Source: Maricaulis alexandrii (GTDB taxonomy: Bacteria; Pseudomonadota; Alphaproteobacteria; Caulobacterales; Maricaulaceae). From it: DNA of 64,000 nt. Both the position numbers and the translations under genes were made by a program. Positions 27,555 to 36,446 of this stretch are shown here, in pieces. Numbering within the stretch: the first letter of the stretch is position 1; every line of letters starts with the position of its first letter. Under the pieces are notes generated by a model. The model was not told the DNA's origin, searched no databases, and worked only from the letters and a program-made list of their open reading frames with translations. The stretch is taken from assembly GCF_005871165.1 (NCBI RefSeq), contig NZ_SWKP01000009.1, forward strand, positions 1 to 64,000, read 5' to 3'.

Positions 27555-27710
27555 TCAGTCGCGCATCAGCCGACCGAGCGTCCAGCCGCCCGCGATCGCC
27601 CCCAGAATCGGCGACCAGGTCTCTCCCGCACCTGCGAGAATGGCGCACGCATAAGCCCCCAATCCTGCTGCAAGTGCGAACGGGAGCAGGCGAATCGAAC
27701 GATTCGTCAT
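27555..27710 (-). CDS. Small hydrophobic protein, 51 residues
   Basis: The predicted protein has two short membrane segments (LLPFALAAGLGAYACAILAG and SPILGAIAGGWTLGRL). ATG 27710 is chosen because the hydrophobic part begins there; no strong ribosome site is seen. It converges with paralogue B three bases away. It is plausible but not certain as a gene. The 5' end contains a CGAATCG-AA-CGATTCG palindrome at 27691-27706. Confidence 0.5.
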   Translation of the reverse strand: MTNRSIRLLPFALAAGLGAYACAILAGAGETWSPILGAIAGGWTLGRLMRD

Positions 27711-27950
27711 ATCCGCGTTAGGCTTTGGTTCACCCTGATACATGCCCCGAAATGTACGCAAATGAGGGGCCGAAGGCGAGTTTTGGCCGTTCTCCCAAGG
27801 AAATTGCAGTAAATCCGGCCCGATTCACCTGTTCTGGCTTGCAATCGGGTTTGGATATCGGCCTTCTTGCGGGGTCAACGAACACGCGGCAACACCAGCC
27901 GGTCACGATGACCGTGACCATCTGGCGCTGCGCCAACTGGGGGGAACCCT

Positions 27951-28217
27951 ATGAACAAGTCTGATCTCGCCAAAGCCGTCAGCGAAAAGACGGGCCTGTC
28001 CCGCACGCAAGCTGGCGAAGCCGTCGACGCCGCGATCGATGCCATCATCGGCTCGGTCAAAGGCAATGACAGCGTTCAGCTGGCTGGTTTCGGCACCTTC
28101 TACGCCAAGCACCGCGAAGCCCGTGAAGTCCGCAACCCGCGCACCGGCGAAAAAATGATGTCCAAAGCTCGCACCCAGGCGGCTTTCCGCCCGGCTGCTG
28201 CCCTGAAGGACATCTAA
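27951..28217 (+). CDS. HU-family DNA-binding protein
   Basis: HU is a small dimeric nucleoid protein that bends DNA. The 88-residue protein starts MNKSDLAKAVSEKTGLS, has the FGTFYAKHREAREVRNPRTGE arm with the intercalating proline region, and ends SKARTQAAFRPAAALKDI. All is typical of HU-beta-like proteins. GGGGGGAA precedes the ATG. The preceding ~190 bp hold no gene and presumably contain the promoter. A strong terminator follows. Confidence 0.95.
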   Translation: MNKSDLAKAVSEKTGLSRTQAGEAVDAAIDAIIGSVKGNDSVQLAGFGTFYAKHREAREVRNPRTGEKMMSKARTQAAFRPAAALKDI

Positions 28218-28244
28218 TCAGTCCATTCGGGTTCTGATGAACGA

Positions 28245-28278
28245 AACGCCGTCCGGGCAACCGGGCGGCGTTTTTGTT
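28245..28278 (+). terminator. Rho-independent terminator of the HU gene
   Basis: AACGCCGTCCGG (from 28245) pairs with CCGGGCGGCGTT (28261-28272) around GCAA with one bulge, followed by TTTTTGTTT. It lies 30 bp beyond the HU stop codon. Confidence 0.9.
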
Positions 28279-28337
28279 TGGGCTGAGGGGCCACCACGAC
28301 CGCAGAGCCCGGTTCAGCCAAGCGTCTCAAAAACACC

Positions 28338-28428
28338 GTCATCCCCCGGCTTGTCCGGGGGACCTCTCCCAACCTGCCGACAGCGTAGCTCAGGTCCCCC
28401 GGATGCCCTGCGGGCACCGTGGGATGAC
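28338..28428. repeat. Diverged short copy of the GTCATCCC...GGGATGAC element
   Basis: GTCATCCCCCGG at one end faces GTGGGATGAC at the other, with internal GGGGGACCT and AGGTCCCCC also inverted. At 91 bp it is half the size of the copies at 21.5 and 31.4 kb and more diverged. It lies between the HU and DAHP synthase terminators. Confidence 0.6.
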
Positions 28429-28446
28429 GCACGTGATAAGACGCGG

Positions 28447-28481
28447 AAAACAAAAAAGGCGAAGCCGAGGCTCCGCCTTTG
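28447..28481 (-). terminator. Rho-independent terminator of the DAHP synthase operon
   Basis: On the minus strand AAAGGCGGAGCC pairs with GGCTTCGCCTTT (one mismatch) followed by a TTTTGTTTTCC tract. It lies about 25 bp after the DAHP synthase stop codon. Confidence 0.85.
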
Positions 28482-28505
28482 TTCGTTTCGCTGTCAGCGC
28501 GCCTG

Positions 28506-29873
28506 TCAGGCCGCAGCAGCGGAATTGTTGCTCCGCACCCGCTTGAGGCTCTCGGCGATGCGGAAGGCCATGTCGAGGGCCTGGTCGGCATTGAGGCGCG
28601 GATCGCACTGGGTGTGGTAGCGCGCGGCCAGGTCGGCTTCGGTGACGGGCTTGGCGCCACCGGTGCATTCGGTGACGTCATGGCCGGTCATTTCGAAATG
28701 GACCCCGCCCGGATAGGCCCCCTCGGAGTAGAGGACATCCATGAAGCCTTCCAGCTCGGTCAGAATGCGGTCGAAATTCCGCGTCTTGTAGCCGGAGGAG
28801 GCTTTCACCGTATTGCCGTGCATCGGATCGGAGGACCAGACGACCTTGCGGCCGGCCTCGGTCACCGCGCGGGCCAGCGCCGGCAGGTTCTGGCGGATCG
28901 TGTCGGCCCCCTGACGAACGATCAGCACCAGACGCCCGGCCTCATTGTCCGGATTGATCTTGTCGATCAGCGGCAGGAGCTCGTCCGCCGTCATGGTCGG
29001 GCCGCACTTCACGCCGACCGGGTTGGAAATCCCGCTGGCATATTCCAGGTGCGCGCCATCGAGCTGGCGGGTGCGCTCACCCACCCAGATCATGTGCGCG
29101 GAGGTGGCGTACCACTGGCCGGTATTCGGATCGCGGCGCGTCAGGGCTTCCTCGAAGGGAAGGTGCAGCGCTTCATGGCTGGTGAAGAAGTCGACGGCTT
29201 CCAGGGACGGGGTGGAATCCCGGCCGATGCCGCAGGCCTTCATGAAGTCCAGCGCCTCGGAAATCCGCGCGGCGGTTTCCGCATAGCGTTCTGCCGCCGG
29301 GCTGTCCTTGACGAAATCCTGGGTCCACTGGTGGACATTGTGCAGGTCGGCATAACCGCCCGAAGCAAAGGCCCGCAGGAGGTTGAGCGTGGAGGCGGAC
29401 TGGTCATAGGCGCGGATCAGGCGCTGCGGATCCGGCTCGCGCGCTTCCGGCGTGAACTCGACGCCATTGACGCTGTCACCGCGATAGCTGGGCAGAGAGA
29501 CGCCATCGACCGTTTCCGTGTCCGAGGAGCGCGGCTTGGCGAACTGGCCCGCCATGCGCCCCACCTTCACCACCGGCTTGGAAGCCGCGAAGGTCAGGAC
29601 AACCGCCATCTGGAGCAGGACACGGAAAGTGTCGCGCACGCCTTCGGTCGAGAAGTCCTTGAAGCTTTCCGCGCAGTCGCCGCCCTGCAGGAGGAAGGCA
29701 TTGCCCGCACTGACATCGGCCAGCTGGCGGCGCAGCTTGCGCGCCTCGCCGGCAAAAACGAGCGCCGGACGCGCGGCGAGTTCGCCGATCACGCCATCCA
29801 AGGCGGCCGTATCCTTGTAGGTGGGCATCTGCATGACGGGTTTTTCCCGCCAGGATTTCGGAGACCAGGTCAT
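28506..29873 (-). CDS. Class II 3-deoxy-7-phosphoheptulonate (DAHP) synthase
   Basis: The enzyme condenses phosphoenolpyruvate and erythrose 4-phosphate in the first step of the shikimate pathway. The 455-residue protein is of the plant-like class II type: [17 protein letters not shown] at the N-terminus, [12 protein letters not shown] with the metal-binding cysteine, [48 protein letters not shown] and [12 protein letters not shown]. All metal and substrate motifs are visible. It starts one base after the glutathione reductase stop, so the two form an operon. Confidence 0.95.
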   Translation of the reverse strand: MTWSPKSWREKPVMQMPTYKDTAALDGVIGELAARPALVFAGEARKLRRQLADVSAGNAFLLQGGDCAESFKDFSTEGVRDTFRVLLQMAVVLTFAASKPVVKVGRMAGQFAKPRSSDTETVDGVSLPSYRGDSVNGVEFTPEAREPDPQRLIRAYDQSASTLNLLRAFASGGYADLHNVHQWTQDFVKDSPAAERYAETAARISEALDFMKACGIGRDSTPSLEAVDFFTSHEALHLPFEEALTRRDPNTGQWYATSAHMIWVGERTRQLDGAHLEYASGISNPVGVKCGPTMTADELLPLIDKINPDNEAGRLVLIVRQGADTIRQNLPALARAVTEAGRKVVWSSDPMHGNTVKASSGYKTRNFDRILTELEGFMDVLYSEGAYPGGVHFEMTGHDVTECTGGAKPVTEADLAARYHTQCDPRLNADQALDMAFRIAESLKRVRSNNSAAAA

Positions 29874-29874
29874 A

Positions 29875-31263
29875 TCACTCAGCTGCTTTCAACTCGGGCG
29901 GCGTCCATTTCTCCTTCATGGTCACCAGCTCTTCTGCACTTGTCGGATGCACGGCGCATGCCGCGTCATACTGATCCTTGGTCAGGCCCGCCTTCACGGC
30001 AATTCCGGCCAGCTGGATCATTTCAGGCGCATCCGGCCCGACAATATGCACGCCCAACACCCTCTCTGTCTCCCCGTCGACGACAAGTTTCATCATCATG
30101 CGGGAGGCGTCGTTGGAGAAGCTCTGCTTCATGGGGCGGAATGAGGTCTTGTAAATATCGATCTGCGCATATTTTTTGCGCGCATCAGCCTCCGAGAGAC
30201 CGACCGATCCAACAGGCGGCTGTGTAAATACCGCTGACGCAATGTCGTTGTGATCATAGGCGGTCGGCTTGTTGTCGAAGACCGTGGCCGCAAAGGCCGC
30301 GCCTTCACGGATCGCGACCGGGGTGAGATTGACCCGGTTGGTCACATCACCGACGGCGTAGATATTGTCGACAGAGGTCTTGGAATAGGCGTCGACCTTG
30401 ATGGCACCAGCCGGATCGAGCTCGACACCGGCCTTGTCCAGGCCCAAACCGTCCACGTACGGGACACGACCGATCGCATACATGACCACGTCGGCATCGA
30501 CATGCTGGCCGTTGTCCAGATGGACGCGCTTCTGCCCCTCGCCCAGATCCTCGATCTTCTCGAAGACCGAATGGGTAATGACCCGCACACCGGAGCGCAC
30601 AAGTTCTTCGTGGACGGTGGAGCGGATGTCGTCGTCAAAGCCGCGCAGCACGGTATCGCCGCGATAGACCTGGCAGACATCCACGCCGAGCCCGGCGAAA
30701 ATCTGCGCGAACTCGCAGGCGATATAGCCGCCGCCGGCGATCACGATGTGCTTGGGCAGGTCTTCCAAATCGAAGGCCTCGTTCGAGGTAATGCCCAGCT
30801 CGGCGCCTTCGATGTCCGGAATGAAAGGCGTGCCGCCCACGGCGATCAGGATCTTGTCCGCCGTCACGGTGCGGCCGGACTTCACCAGCTTGATCGTGTG
30901 CGCATCCAGCAGCTCGGCCCGGTCCTCGATCAGATCGACGCCGGTATTCGCCAGATTGCGGGCATAGATGCCGGACAGGCGCCCGATCTCGTCATCCTTG
31001 TTGCGGATCAGCTTGGACCAGTCGAACGCCGTCTCGCCCACGGACCAGCCGAAACCTTCGGCCAGTTTGAAGCTCTTGGAGAACTCACTGGCATAAACGA
31101 GGAATTTCTTCGGCACGCAGCCGCGGATCACGCAGGTCCCGCCGGGGCGGTATTCCTCGGCAATCGCGACCTTTTCCGCGCCATGGATCTTGGCCATGCG
31201 GGAGGCGCGCACGCCGCCGGACCCGGCACCAATGACAAAGAGGTCGTAATCGTAATTGCTCAT
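29875..31263 (-). CDS. gor: Glutathione-disulfide reductase
   Basis: This FAD enzyme reduces glutathione disulfide with NADPH. The 462-residue protein has the FAD motif [12 protein letters not shown], the redox disulfide C44/C49 ([13 protein letters not shown]), the NADP-binding [15 protein letters not shown] with a downstream VYRGD arginine, and the C-terminal catalytic HPTSAEE. ATG 31263 is used because the flavin fold begins there. It lies just upstream of DAHP synthase in the same operon. An inverted-repeat element sits upstream. Confidence 0.95.
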   Translation of the reverse strand: MSNYDYDLFVIGAGSGGVRASRMAKIHGAEKVAIAEEYRPGGTCVIRGCVPKKFLVYASEFSKSFKLAEGFGWSVGETAFDWSKLIRNKDDEIGRLSGIYARNLANTGVDLIEDRAELLDAHTIKLVKSGRTVTADKILIAVGGTPFIPDIEGAELGITSNEAFDLEDLPKHIVIAGGGYIACEFAQIFAGLGVDVCQVYRGDTVLRGFDDDIRSTVHEELVRSGVRVITHSVFEKIEDLGEGQKRVHLDNGQHVDADVVMYAIGRVPYVDGLGLDKAGVELDPAGAIKVDAYSKTSVDNIYAVGDVTNRVNLTPVAIREGAAFAATVFDNKPTAYDHNDIASAVFTQPPVGSVGLSEADARKKYAQIDIYKTSFRPMKQSFSNDASRMMMKLVVDGETERVLGVHIVGPDAPEMIQLAGIAVKAGLTKDQYDAACAVHPTSAEELVTMKEKWTPPELKAAE

Positions 31264-31310
31264 CTGACGAAACCTGTCTTTTTTTCTGCGGTCAGAATTC
31301 ACCAACCAGA

Positions 31311-31480
31311 TTGTCATCCCGGACGGATGCCCGGCCTCGGGCCGGGCGTAGATCCGGGCCCCATGGCTCCGCTCATCGACCGGTTCGCAATGCAGGTTGC
31401 GCCCGCTTTTGGGGCACATCCGCGTTTATGGGTCCCGGCTCGCCGCCCCGCCTGCGCGGGGCATTTGGCCGGGATGACAA
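31311..31480 (-). repeat. ~170-bp inverted-repeat element (copy 2)
   Basis: Ends TTGTCATCCCGGACGGATGC and GGCCGGGATGACAA. Read on the minus strand it matches the copy at 21454-21622 along most of its length, including GAGCCGGGACCCATAAAC and GCCGGGCATCCGTCCGGGAT. It lies between rpiA and gor. The two copies thus point in opposite directions. Confidence 0.8.
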
Positions 31481-31512
31481 GGAGATTGCAGTCAATCTGC
31501 CCAGCGGCAAAC

Positions 31513-32214
31513 CTACAGCTCCAGGACCCGGGCCTCGGTGTCCTCGCCGACGATTACCACGCGGGCGATGTCGATGAAGAGACCGTGCTCGACCATGCCC
31601 GGGATCGCCTTGAGATACTGGTCGGCAAGGCGGGCGTCGGGAATGGCTTCGCAGGCGCAGTCCAGAATGTAGTGACCGCCATCCGTGATCAAAGGGGCCA
31701 GCCCGTCACCCTTGCGGCGCAATTGCACATCCGGGGCCTTCACACCGGCCTTGCGGAGGGCTTCATAGATCTGGCCGGCGGTCAGCGAGAAGCCGAACGG
31801 ATCGACCTCGACCGGCAGCGGGAACTTGCCCAGCGTATCGACCAGCTTGCTCTCATCGACCATCACGACCATCAGGTCGGAGGCATGGGCGATGATCTTC
31901 TCGCGAAGGAGACAGGCGCCGCCGCCCTTGATCAGGCGGAAATGCCCGTCGACCTCATCGGCTCCGTCAATCGTGACGGCGATATGGTCGACATGATCCA
32001 CCTCGATCAGCGGCACACCGTTCTCGCGCGCCACATCGGCGGTGCGCTGGGAGGTCGGCACGCCGCGGACATCGAGCCCCTCCTTCACCCGCTCACCGAG
32101 CAGGCGAAGGAAAATCTCCGCGGTCGAGCCGGAGCCCAGCCCCAGCGTCATTCCGTTTTCGACATAGTCCAGGGCCGCTGCGGCAGCGTGGGCTTTCTGG
32201 CGCTGGGCGCTCAT
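31513..32214 (-). CDS. rpiA: Ribose-5-phosphate isomerase A
   Basis: RpiA interconverts ribose 5-phosphate and ribulose 5-phosphate in the pentose phosphate pathway. The 233-residue protein has GLGSGSTAEIFL, the substrate loop GVPTSQRTADVA, VTIDGADEVDGHFRLIKGGGACLLREKI with catalytic D, E and K residues, and GKFPLPVEVDPFG. The start overlaps the stop of gabD by ATGA (32211-32214), so it is translationally coupled to it. Its product is precursor to nucleotides and to shikimate-pathway erythrose 4-phosphate. Confidence 0.96.
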   Translation of the reverse strand: MSAQRQKAHAAAAALDYVENGMTLGLGSGSTAEIFLRLLGERVKEGLDVRGVPTSQRTADVARENGVPLIEVDHVDHIAVTIDGADEVDGHFRLIKGGGACLLREKIIAHASDLMVVMVDESKLVDTLGKFPLPVEVDPFGFSLTAGQIYEALRKAGVKAPDVQLRRKGDGLAPLITDGGHYILDCACEAIPDARLADQYLKAIPGMVEHGLFIDIARVVIVGEDTEARVLEL

Positions 32215-33701
32215 TCGTCGACCCCGCCGAGCAGGACGTATTTGAGTTCGGTGAACTCCTCGACGCCCCATTTGCCGCCCTCACGGCCGATCCCGCTTTC
32301 CTTCATCCCGCCGAACGGGGTGGAGGCCGCGCCGACCATCGGCGCATTGATGCCGATCATGCCGTACTCGATGCCTTCAGACAGGCGGTGCACCCGGCCG
32401 ACATCGCGCGTGTAGATATAGGCGGCCAGGCCGTAGGGCGTGTCATTGGCCAGCTTGATGATCTCCTCCTCGCTCTCGACCCGGTAGATCGAGGCAATCG
32501 GACCGAATATCTCGTTGCAGGCAACATCCATGGCCGGTGTGCTGCCATCGATCAGGGTCGGGGCGTAGAAGGAACCGCCCAGCTCCTCATCGAGGCGCTT
32601 GCCGCCGGTCACGATCTTGGCGCCGGCCTCTTTGGCCTGCTGGACCAGGGCATCGACCCGTTCCACTGCGCCCATGTGGATGAGCGGACCGAGATCACTG
32701 TCATCGGCAAAACCGTCACCCGGCTTCAGCTTGGAAATGCGCGCTTCCAGCGCCGCGACCAGCTGGTCCGCGACCTTGGGCTGGACGATGAGCCGGTTGG
32801 CGGAGACACAGGTCTGGCCGGAGACGCGGAATTTCGAGGCAATGATGCCATCGGCCGCCTTCTCCACATCGGCGTCATCCATGACGATGAAGGGCGCATT
32901 GCCGCCCAGTTCCAGGGCCACACGCTTCACGGTGGAGGCGGCCTGGCTCATCAGCAGTTTGCCGACCGCGGTGGAGCCGGTGAAACCGACCATGCGGACA
33001 TCTTCGGACCCCGTCAGCACGCCGCCGATCGCCGGGGCGTCGCCGCAGACCACATTGATCACGCCATCCGGGAAGCCGGCGCGCTTGGCCAGCTCGGCCA
33101 GGGCCAGGGCAGAGAGCGGGGTCTCCGGGGCCGGCTTGATGACCATGGTGCAGCCGGCGGCCAGGGCCGGGGCGCACTTGCGGGTGATCATGGCGACCGG
33201 GAAGTTCCAGGGCGTGATGCAGCCGACCACACCGATGGGCTGGCGGATCGTCCAGCCGCGCGAGCCCGGGAAGGGCGTGTCCAGGGTTTCACCATGGATG
33301 CGCTTGGCCTCTTCGGCCGACCATTCCACGAATGACGCGCCATAGACGACCTCGCCGAAGGCTTCGCGATAGGTCTTGCCCATTTCCAGCGTGATCAGCT
33401 TGGCCAGGTCCGACTGGGCCGCCAGGATCAGCTGGTTCCATTTCATCAGGATCTTGGAGCGCTCGAAGGGCGAGACCTTTTTCCAGCTCTCGAAGGCGGT
33501 CTTCGCCGCGGCGACGGCCTTGAGCGCCCCAGCTTCGCCGACATCCCCGATCTGGGCGATCACCTGGCCATTGGCCGGGTTGATGACATCGGTCGGATTG
33601 TCGCCGGAGACCCATTCCCCGCCGATGAAGCTGTCAGTGCGGAACAACGCCTTGTCGTCCAGGCGTTCCGCAATCGTGTCGGGACGATCGATAACGGTCA
33701 T
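32211..33701 (-). CDS. gabD: NAD(P)-dependent succinate-semialdehyde dehydrogenase
   Basis: GabD oxidises succinate semialdehyde to succinate. The 496-residue aldehyde dehydrogenase has the N-terminal FIGGEWVSGDNPTDVINPAN, TPWNFPVAMITRKCAPALAAG, GSTAVGKLL, the general-base ELGGNAPFIV and the nucleophile SGQTCVSANR. The C-terminus (GINAPMVGAASTPFGGMKESGIGREGG) is typical of GabD-type members. AAGGAGA lies before ATG 33701. It overlaps rpiA. Related semialdehyde dehydrogenases cannot be excluded. Confidence 0.92.
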   Translation of the reverse strand: MTVIDRPDTIAERLDDKALFRTDSFIGGEWVSGDNPTDVINPANGQVIAQIGDVGEAGALKAVAAAKTAFESWKKVSPFERSKILMKWNQLILAAQSDLAKLITLEMGKTYREAFGEVVYGASFVEWSAEEAKRIHGETLDTPFPGSRGWTIRQPIGVVGCITPWNFPVAMITRKCAPALAAGCTMVIKPAPETPLSALALAELAKRAGFPDGVINVVCGDAPAIGGVLTGSEDVRMVGFTGSTAVGKLLMSQAASTVKRVALELGGNAPFIVMDDADVEKAADGIIASKFRVSGQTCVSANRLIVQPKVADQLVAALEARISKLKPGDGFADDSDLGPLIHMGAVERVDALVQQAKEAGAKIVTGGKRLDEELGGSFYAPTLIDGSTPAMDVACNEIFGPIASIYRVESEEEIIKLANDTPYGLAAYIYTRDVGRVHRLSEGIEYGMIGINAPMVGAASTPFGGMKESGIGREGGKWGVEEFTELKYVLLGGVDE

Positions 33702-33803
33702 GAGTCTGTCTCCTTGCGAGCCTCGCGTGACGGTCACGCCTTGATTGGCATCCCCGATATAGGAAAAGTGCGCAAGCTTTGCGCCCTCTCCCGCTGCGGT
33801 TTT

Positions 33804-34808
33804 TCACGCCTTTCCAGTTTTTCCGGCGCTGACACCGGGCGCAACGTCCATGCCGGCGCTGAGCTGGGCATGGGGGCCGACCTCGGCGCCGGCGCCGATC
33901 GTGACGCCCTCGAGCCGGGAAAAGGCCCGGATCACGGCGTCTGTTTCGATCCGTACCCCGGACCCGAAAACCACATGCGGCTCGATCACCACATCGGCCG
34001 CACTTTGCGTGTCATGGGCAAAGAAGACCGTGTCGGGCGCGATCAGGCTCACGCCGGCGGCCATCATGGCCGTGCGCTTGCGCGCCTGGAAAGCGGCCTC
34101 GGCCTCAGCCAGGTCGGCGCGGGAATTCACGCCCAGAACTTCTTCGGCACTGGCGGTGACCACACGAGCCGTCAGCCCCCGGGCGCGGGCCAGGCCCACG
34201 ACATCGGTCAGATAGTATTCGCCATTGGCATTGTCATTGCCGACCTCATCGAGCAGGTCCAGCAGGAGCGGCGCGGGCGCGGCCAGGACCCCGGAATTGA
34301 CCAGGCGCACGGCGCGTTCATCCTCGTCGGCATCCTTGTATTCCACGATCCGGTCCAGCGTGCCGTCCGGCGCCAGGATCAGACGCCCATAGGCCGCCGG
34401 ATCCTCCGGCTCGAAACCGAGCACGGCAATCGCTGCGCCCTCATCCAGGGCCGCGAAGACCTTGGCCACCGTGTCCGGCGTGATGAGCGGCGTATCGGCA
34501 TAGAGGATGATCGCCTGACCGTCCTGCCCGGCCAGCGCTTCGCGAGCCGCCAGGACGGCATGACCAGTGCCCAGAGGTGGGTCCTGCAAGGCGGTCGCCG
34601 TGCCCAGCGCCTCGGCCGCGTCCTTCACGGCGGGAGAATGGGCGCCATAGACCGTCACGATCGTGTCCGCCTCGCACTGGCGCGCCAGATCCACGGTCCA
34701 GTCCAGCATGGCGCGACCGCCAACATGGTGCAGGACCTTCACAGTCTTCGACTTCATGCGGGTGCCCTGGCCGGCGGCAAGGATGATGGCAGCGCGGGAT
34801 TGAGACAT
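33804..34808 (-). CDS. GlmU-like uridyltransferase lacking the acetyltransferase domain
   Basis: Full-length GlmU (~450 residues) makes UDP-GlcNAc in two steps: acetylation of GlcN-1-P and uridylation. This 334-residue protein keeps the uridyltransferase half: LAAGQGTRMKSKTVKVLHHVGG (L10 on), QDPPLGTGHAVLAA, the YADTPLI metal motif and NSGV, NGEYYLTD. It retains only the first turns of the left-handed beta helix (VIEPHVVFGSGVRIETDAVI, GVTIGAGAEVGPHAQL). It then ends in an unrelated GVSAGKTGKA. Only 102 bp separate it from gabD, so the acetyltransferase half is absent here. Either another GlmU exists elsewhere or a separate acetyltransferase acts. Confidence 0.85.
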   Translation of the reverse strand: MSQSRAAIILAAGQGTRMKSKTVKVLHHVGGRAMLDWTVDLARQCEADTIVTVYGAHSPAVKDAAEALGTATALQDPPLGTGHAVLAAREALAGQDGQAIILYADTPLITPDTVAKVFAALDEGAAIAVLGFEPEDPAAYGRLILAPDGTLDRIVEYKDADEDERAVRLVNSGVLAAPAPLLLDLLDEVGNDNANGEYYLTDVVGLARARGLTARVVTASAEEVLGVNSRADLAEAEAAFQARKRTAMMAAGVSLIAPDTVFFAHDTQSAADVVIEPHVVFGSGVRIETDAVIRAFSRLEGVTIGAGAEVGPHAQLSAGMDVAPGVSAGKTGKA

Positions 34809-34934
34809 GGGGTTCGGGCTTCCGGAGCGATTCTTCAGGCGTGTCTGTCAGGCGCTATAGCCTATCGGACCCAAGCACGTAACCATGCTTTGGTGCCGCA
34901 GGGGTGCGGCAGAACGCACGGAGACAGGAAGACC

Positions 34935-35618
34935 ATGCTGACGCGCGACGACGCCGGACTGTTCCGGCAGGCTGCCATCGCCTTTGATCTGGACGGAACC
35001 CTGGTGGACACGGCACCGGACCTGGTGCGCGCCCTCAATGCCGTCACCCAGCGCTTCGGCCTCGCCCCCGTGCCGCTGTCGGATGTCCGCGCCATGGTCG
35101 GACGCGGCGCCCTCGCCCTGCTCCAGCGCGCCTTCGAGCGCGAGGGCCGGACGCTGGAAGACCCGGAAAGCCGGGTGAAGGAATTCATCGAGATCTACGG
35201 CCAGGCGGCCACCGTGGACAGCCGCGTCTTTCCCGAGGTCGAAGCGACGCTGGACTGGCTGGCGGAACAGGGAGCGAGCCTGTCGGTCTGCACCAACAAG
35301 CCGAGCGTGCTGTCGGACAAGGTTCTGGAGGAGCTGGGCCTGACGCGCCACTTCACCCGCATCATCGGGCCGGAACGCACGACGGCGAAAAAACCGGCGC
35401 CGGATCATGTGCGCGATGCGCTGGGCGACGGACATGAGCGGGGGGCCCTGGTCGGCGACAGTGCACCGGACGTGGAGTCAGCGGCCGCGGCCGGCATCCC
35501 CAGCGTCATTCTGAGCTATGGCTATAGTGAAAAACCGGCCGGCTCCTTGGGAGCCGGCCGGGTCATTCATGCTTTTCGCGATGTACCCCAGGCGCTGGCC
35601 GATCTGTGGCGCGCCTAG
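34935..35618 (+). CDS. gph: HAD-family phosphoglycolate phosphatase
   Basis: Gph dephosphorylates 2-phosphoglycolate, for example from DNA 3'-end repair. The 227-residue HAD hydrolase has motif I FDLDGTLVDTAPD (nucleophile and acid), a helical cap with VGRGALALLQ, motif II SVCTNKP, motif III lysine in KKPAPDHV, and motif IV VGDSAPDVESAAAAG. The open frame extends far upstream but similarity starts at ATG 34935, preceded by ACAGGAAGA. It is divergent from the GlmU-like gene. Specificity in this subfamily is assigned by similarity. Confidence 0.9.
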   Translation: MLTRDDAGLFRQAAIAFDLDGTLVDTAPDLVRALNAVTQRFGLAPVPLSDVRAMVGRGALALLQRAFEREGRTLEDPESRVKEFIEIYGQAATVDSRVFPEVEATLDWLAEQGASLSVCTNKPSVLSDKVLEELGLTRHFTRIIGPERTTAKKPAPDHVRDALGDGHERGALVGDSAPDVESAAAAGIPSVILSYGYSEKPAGSLGAGRVIHAFRDVPQALADLWRA

Positions 35619-35627
35619 GCGAGATGC

Positions 35628-35846
35628 TTACGCAGTGCGGCGTTCGCGGCCCGTGTCATTGGCCGGCCGGGTCGGCATGCCATTGACCAGGTTGGAACGG
35701 ACGTCGGTGCGCGCGGAGCGCATGGCCGGCATGAAGCCGGCGTCGACGAGATCAACACTCACATCATAGCCGCGCTCGGCCCAATAGGCTTCAATTCGCG
35801 CTTTAAGACGGCGAGCACCTTCGGGCGTGCACAGATCATTGCTCAT
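35628..35846 (-). CDS. Small conserved-looking protein, 72 residues, unknown function
   Basis: The soluble 72-residue protein begins MSNDLCTPEGARRLKARIEA, then YWAERGYDVSVDLVDAGFMP, and ends in a basic tail. I know no family name. GGAGG lies 8 bases before ATG 35846, a good ribosome site, which supports a real gene. It converges with gph nine bases away. It may relate to the LEAWxxRGF-type small proteins, but this is not established. Confidence 0.7.
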   Translation of the reverse strand: MSNDLCTPEGARRLKARIEAYWAERGYDVSVDLVDAGFMPAMRSARTDVRSNLVNGMPTRPANDTGRERRTA

Positions 35847-36097
35847 GAACAAAACCTCCTACGCGGCCGGGGCTACTCCGGCCGGGATTAACGTCCAATC
35901 GGGTGATTGAAGGAATCGACCCGAGGGCCGCATTTCCAGCTTGGGGAGGGCTGATATATGGGCCGGCTGCATATGACGAGTGCATGACGGTGTGGCAAGT
36001 TGTCGCACCCCGGTCGAGCCTGATATGCAGTTCAACTTCCACATGTAGTTGACCGGTCATCGGACCCTGCTTATACGAGCGCCTTCCGACATGGATC

Positions 36098-36172
36098 GGG
36101 CGATTAGCTCAGCGGGAGAGCACCTCGTTCACACCGAGGGGGTCACTGGTTCAATCCCAGTATCGCCCACCA
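36098..36172 (+). tRNA. tRNA-Val (CAC)
   Basis: Acceptor GGGCGAT (36098-36104) pairs with ATCGCCC (36162-36168). The D-arm is TAGCTCAGCGGGAGAGCA, the anticodon CAC lies at 36130-36132 between CCTCG and CGAGG, the T-loop is GGTTCAATCCC, the discriminator is A, and the CCA end is encoded. Confidence 0.97.
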
Positions 36173-36446
36173 TTTCCACCTTTCACGCAACATTCTCCCA
36201 CTTTCGCACCGGGGGCGGAAACCGCCCTCTCTCGACCTGCGTGGGCAAGTGTGGCAGGGGCCGCCGCAATCCGGCCGGTTTTGCGCCCGGATTCCGCATT
36301 CTTTATGCAACAAAAAAATTTTCGGCTTTTCCACCCGCGACAGCACACCGCAGGTCAGAAAGCGGGAATCCCTGCACGCTCTTCTTGCGAAGAATTCTCA
36401 ACAATGGCACTGGGTATCGGGACAGAAAGAGCCAAGGGGTGTTTTC

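Noticed and set aside
31264-31310. T-rich stretch upstream of gor as a terminator
   Set aside because: A run of seven T occurs but no stem precedes it on either strand.
33714-34934. Upstream extension of the gph open frame (over 400 codons)
   Set aside because: It is antisense to the GlmU-like gene and has no HAD or other domain; the HAD fold starts at 34935.
36391-36398. AGAATTCT as an Irr/RirA/Fur box in front of fbpA
   Set aside because: Only eight bases are palindromic and flanks do not extend the symmetry, so it does not fit known iron boxes well enough to call.
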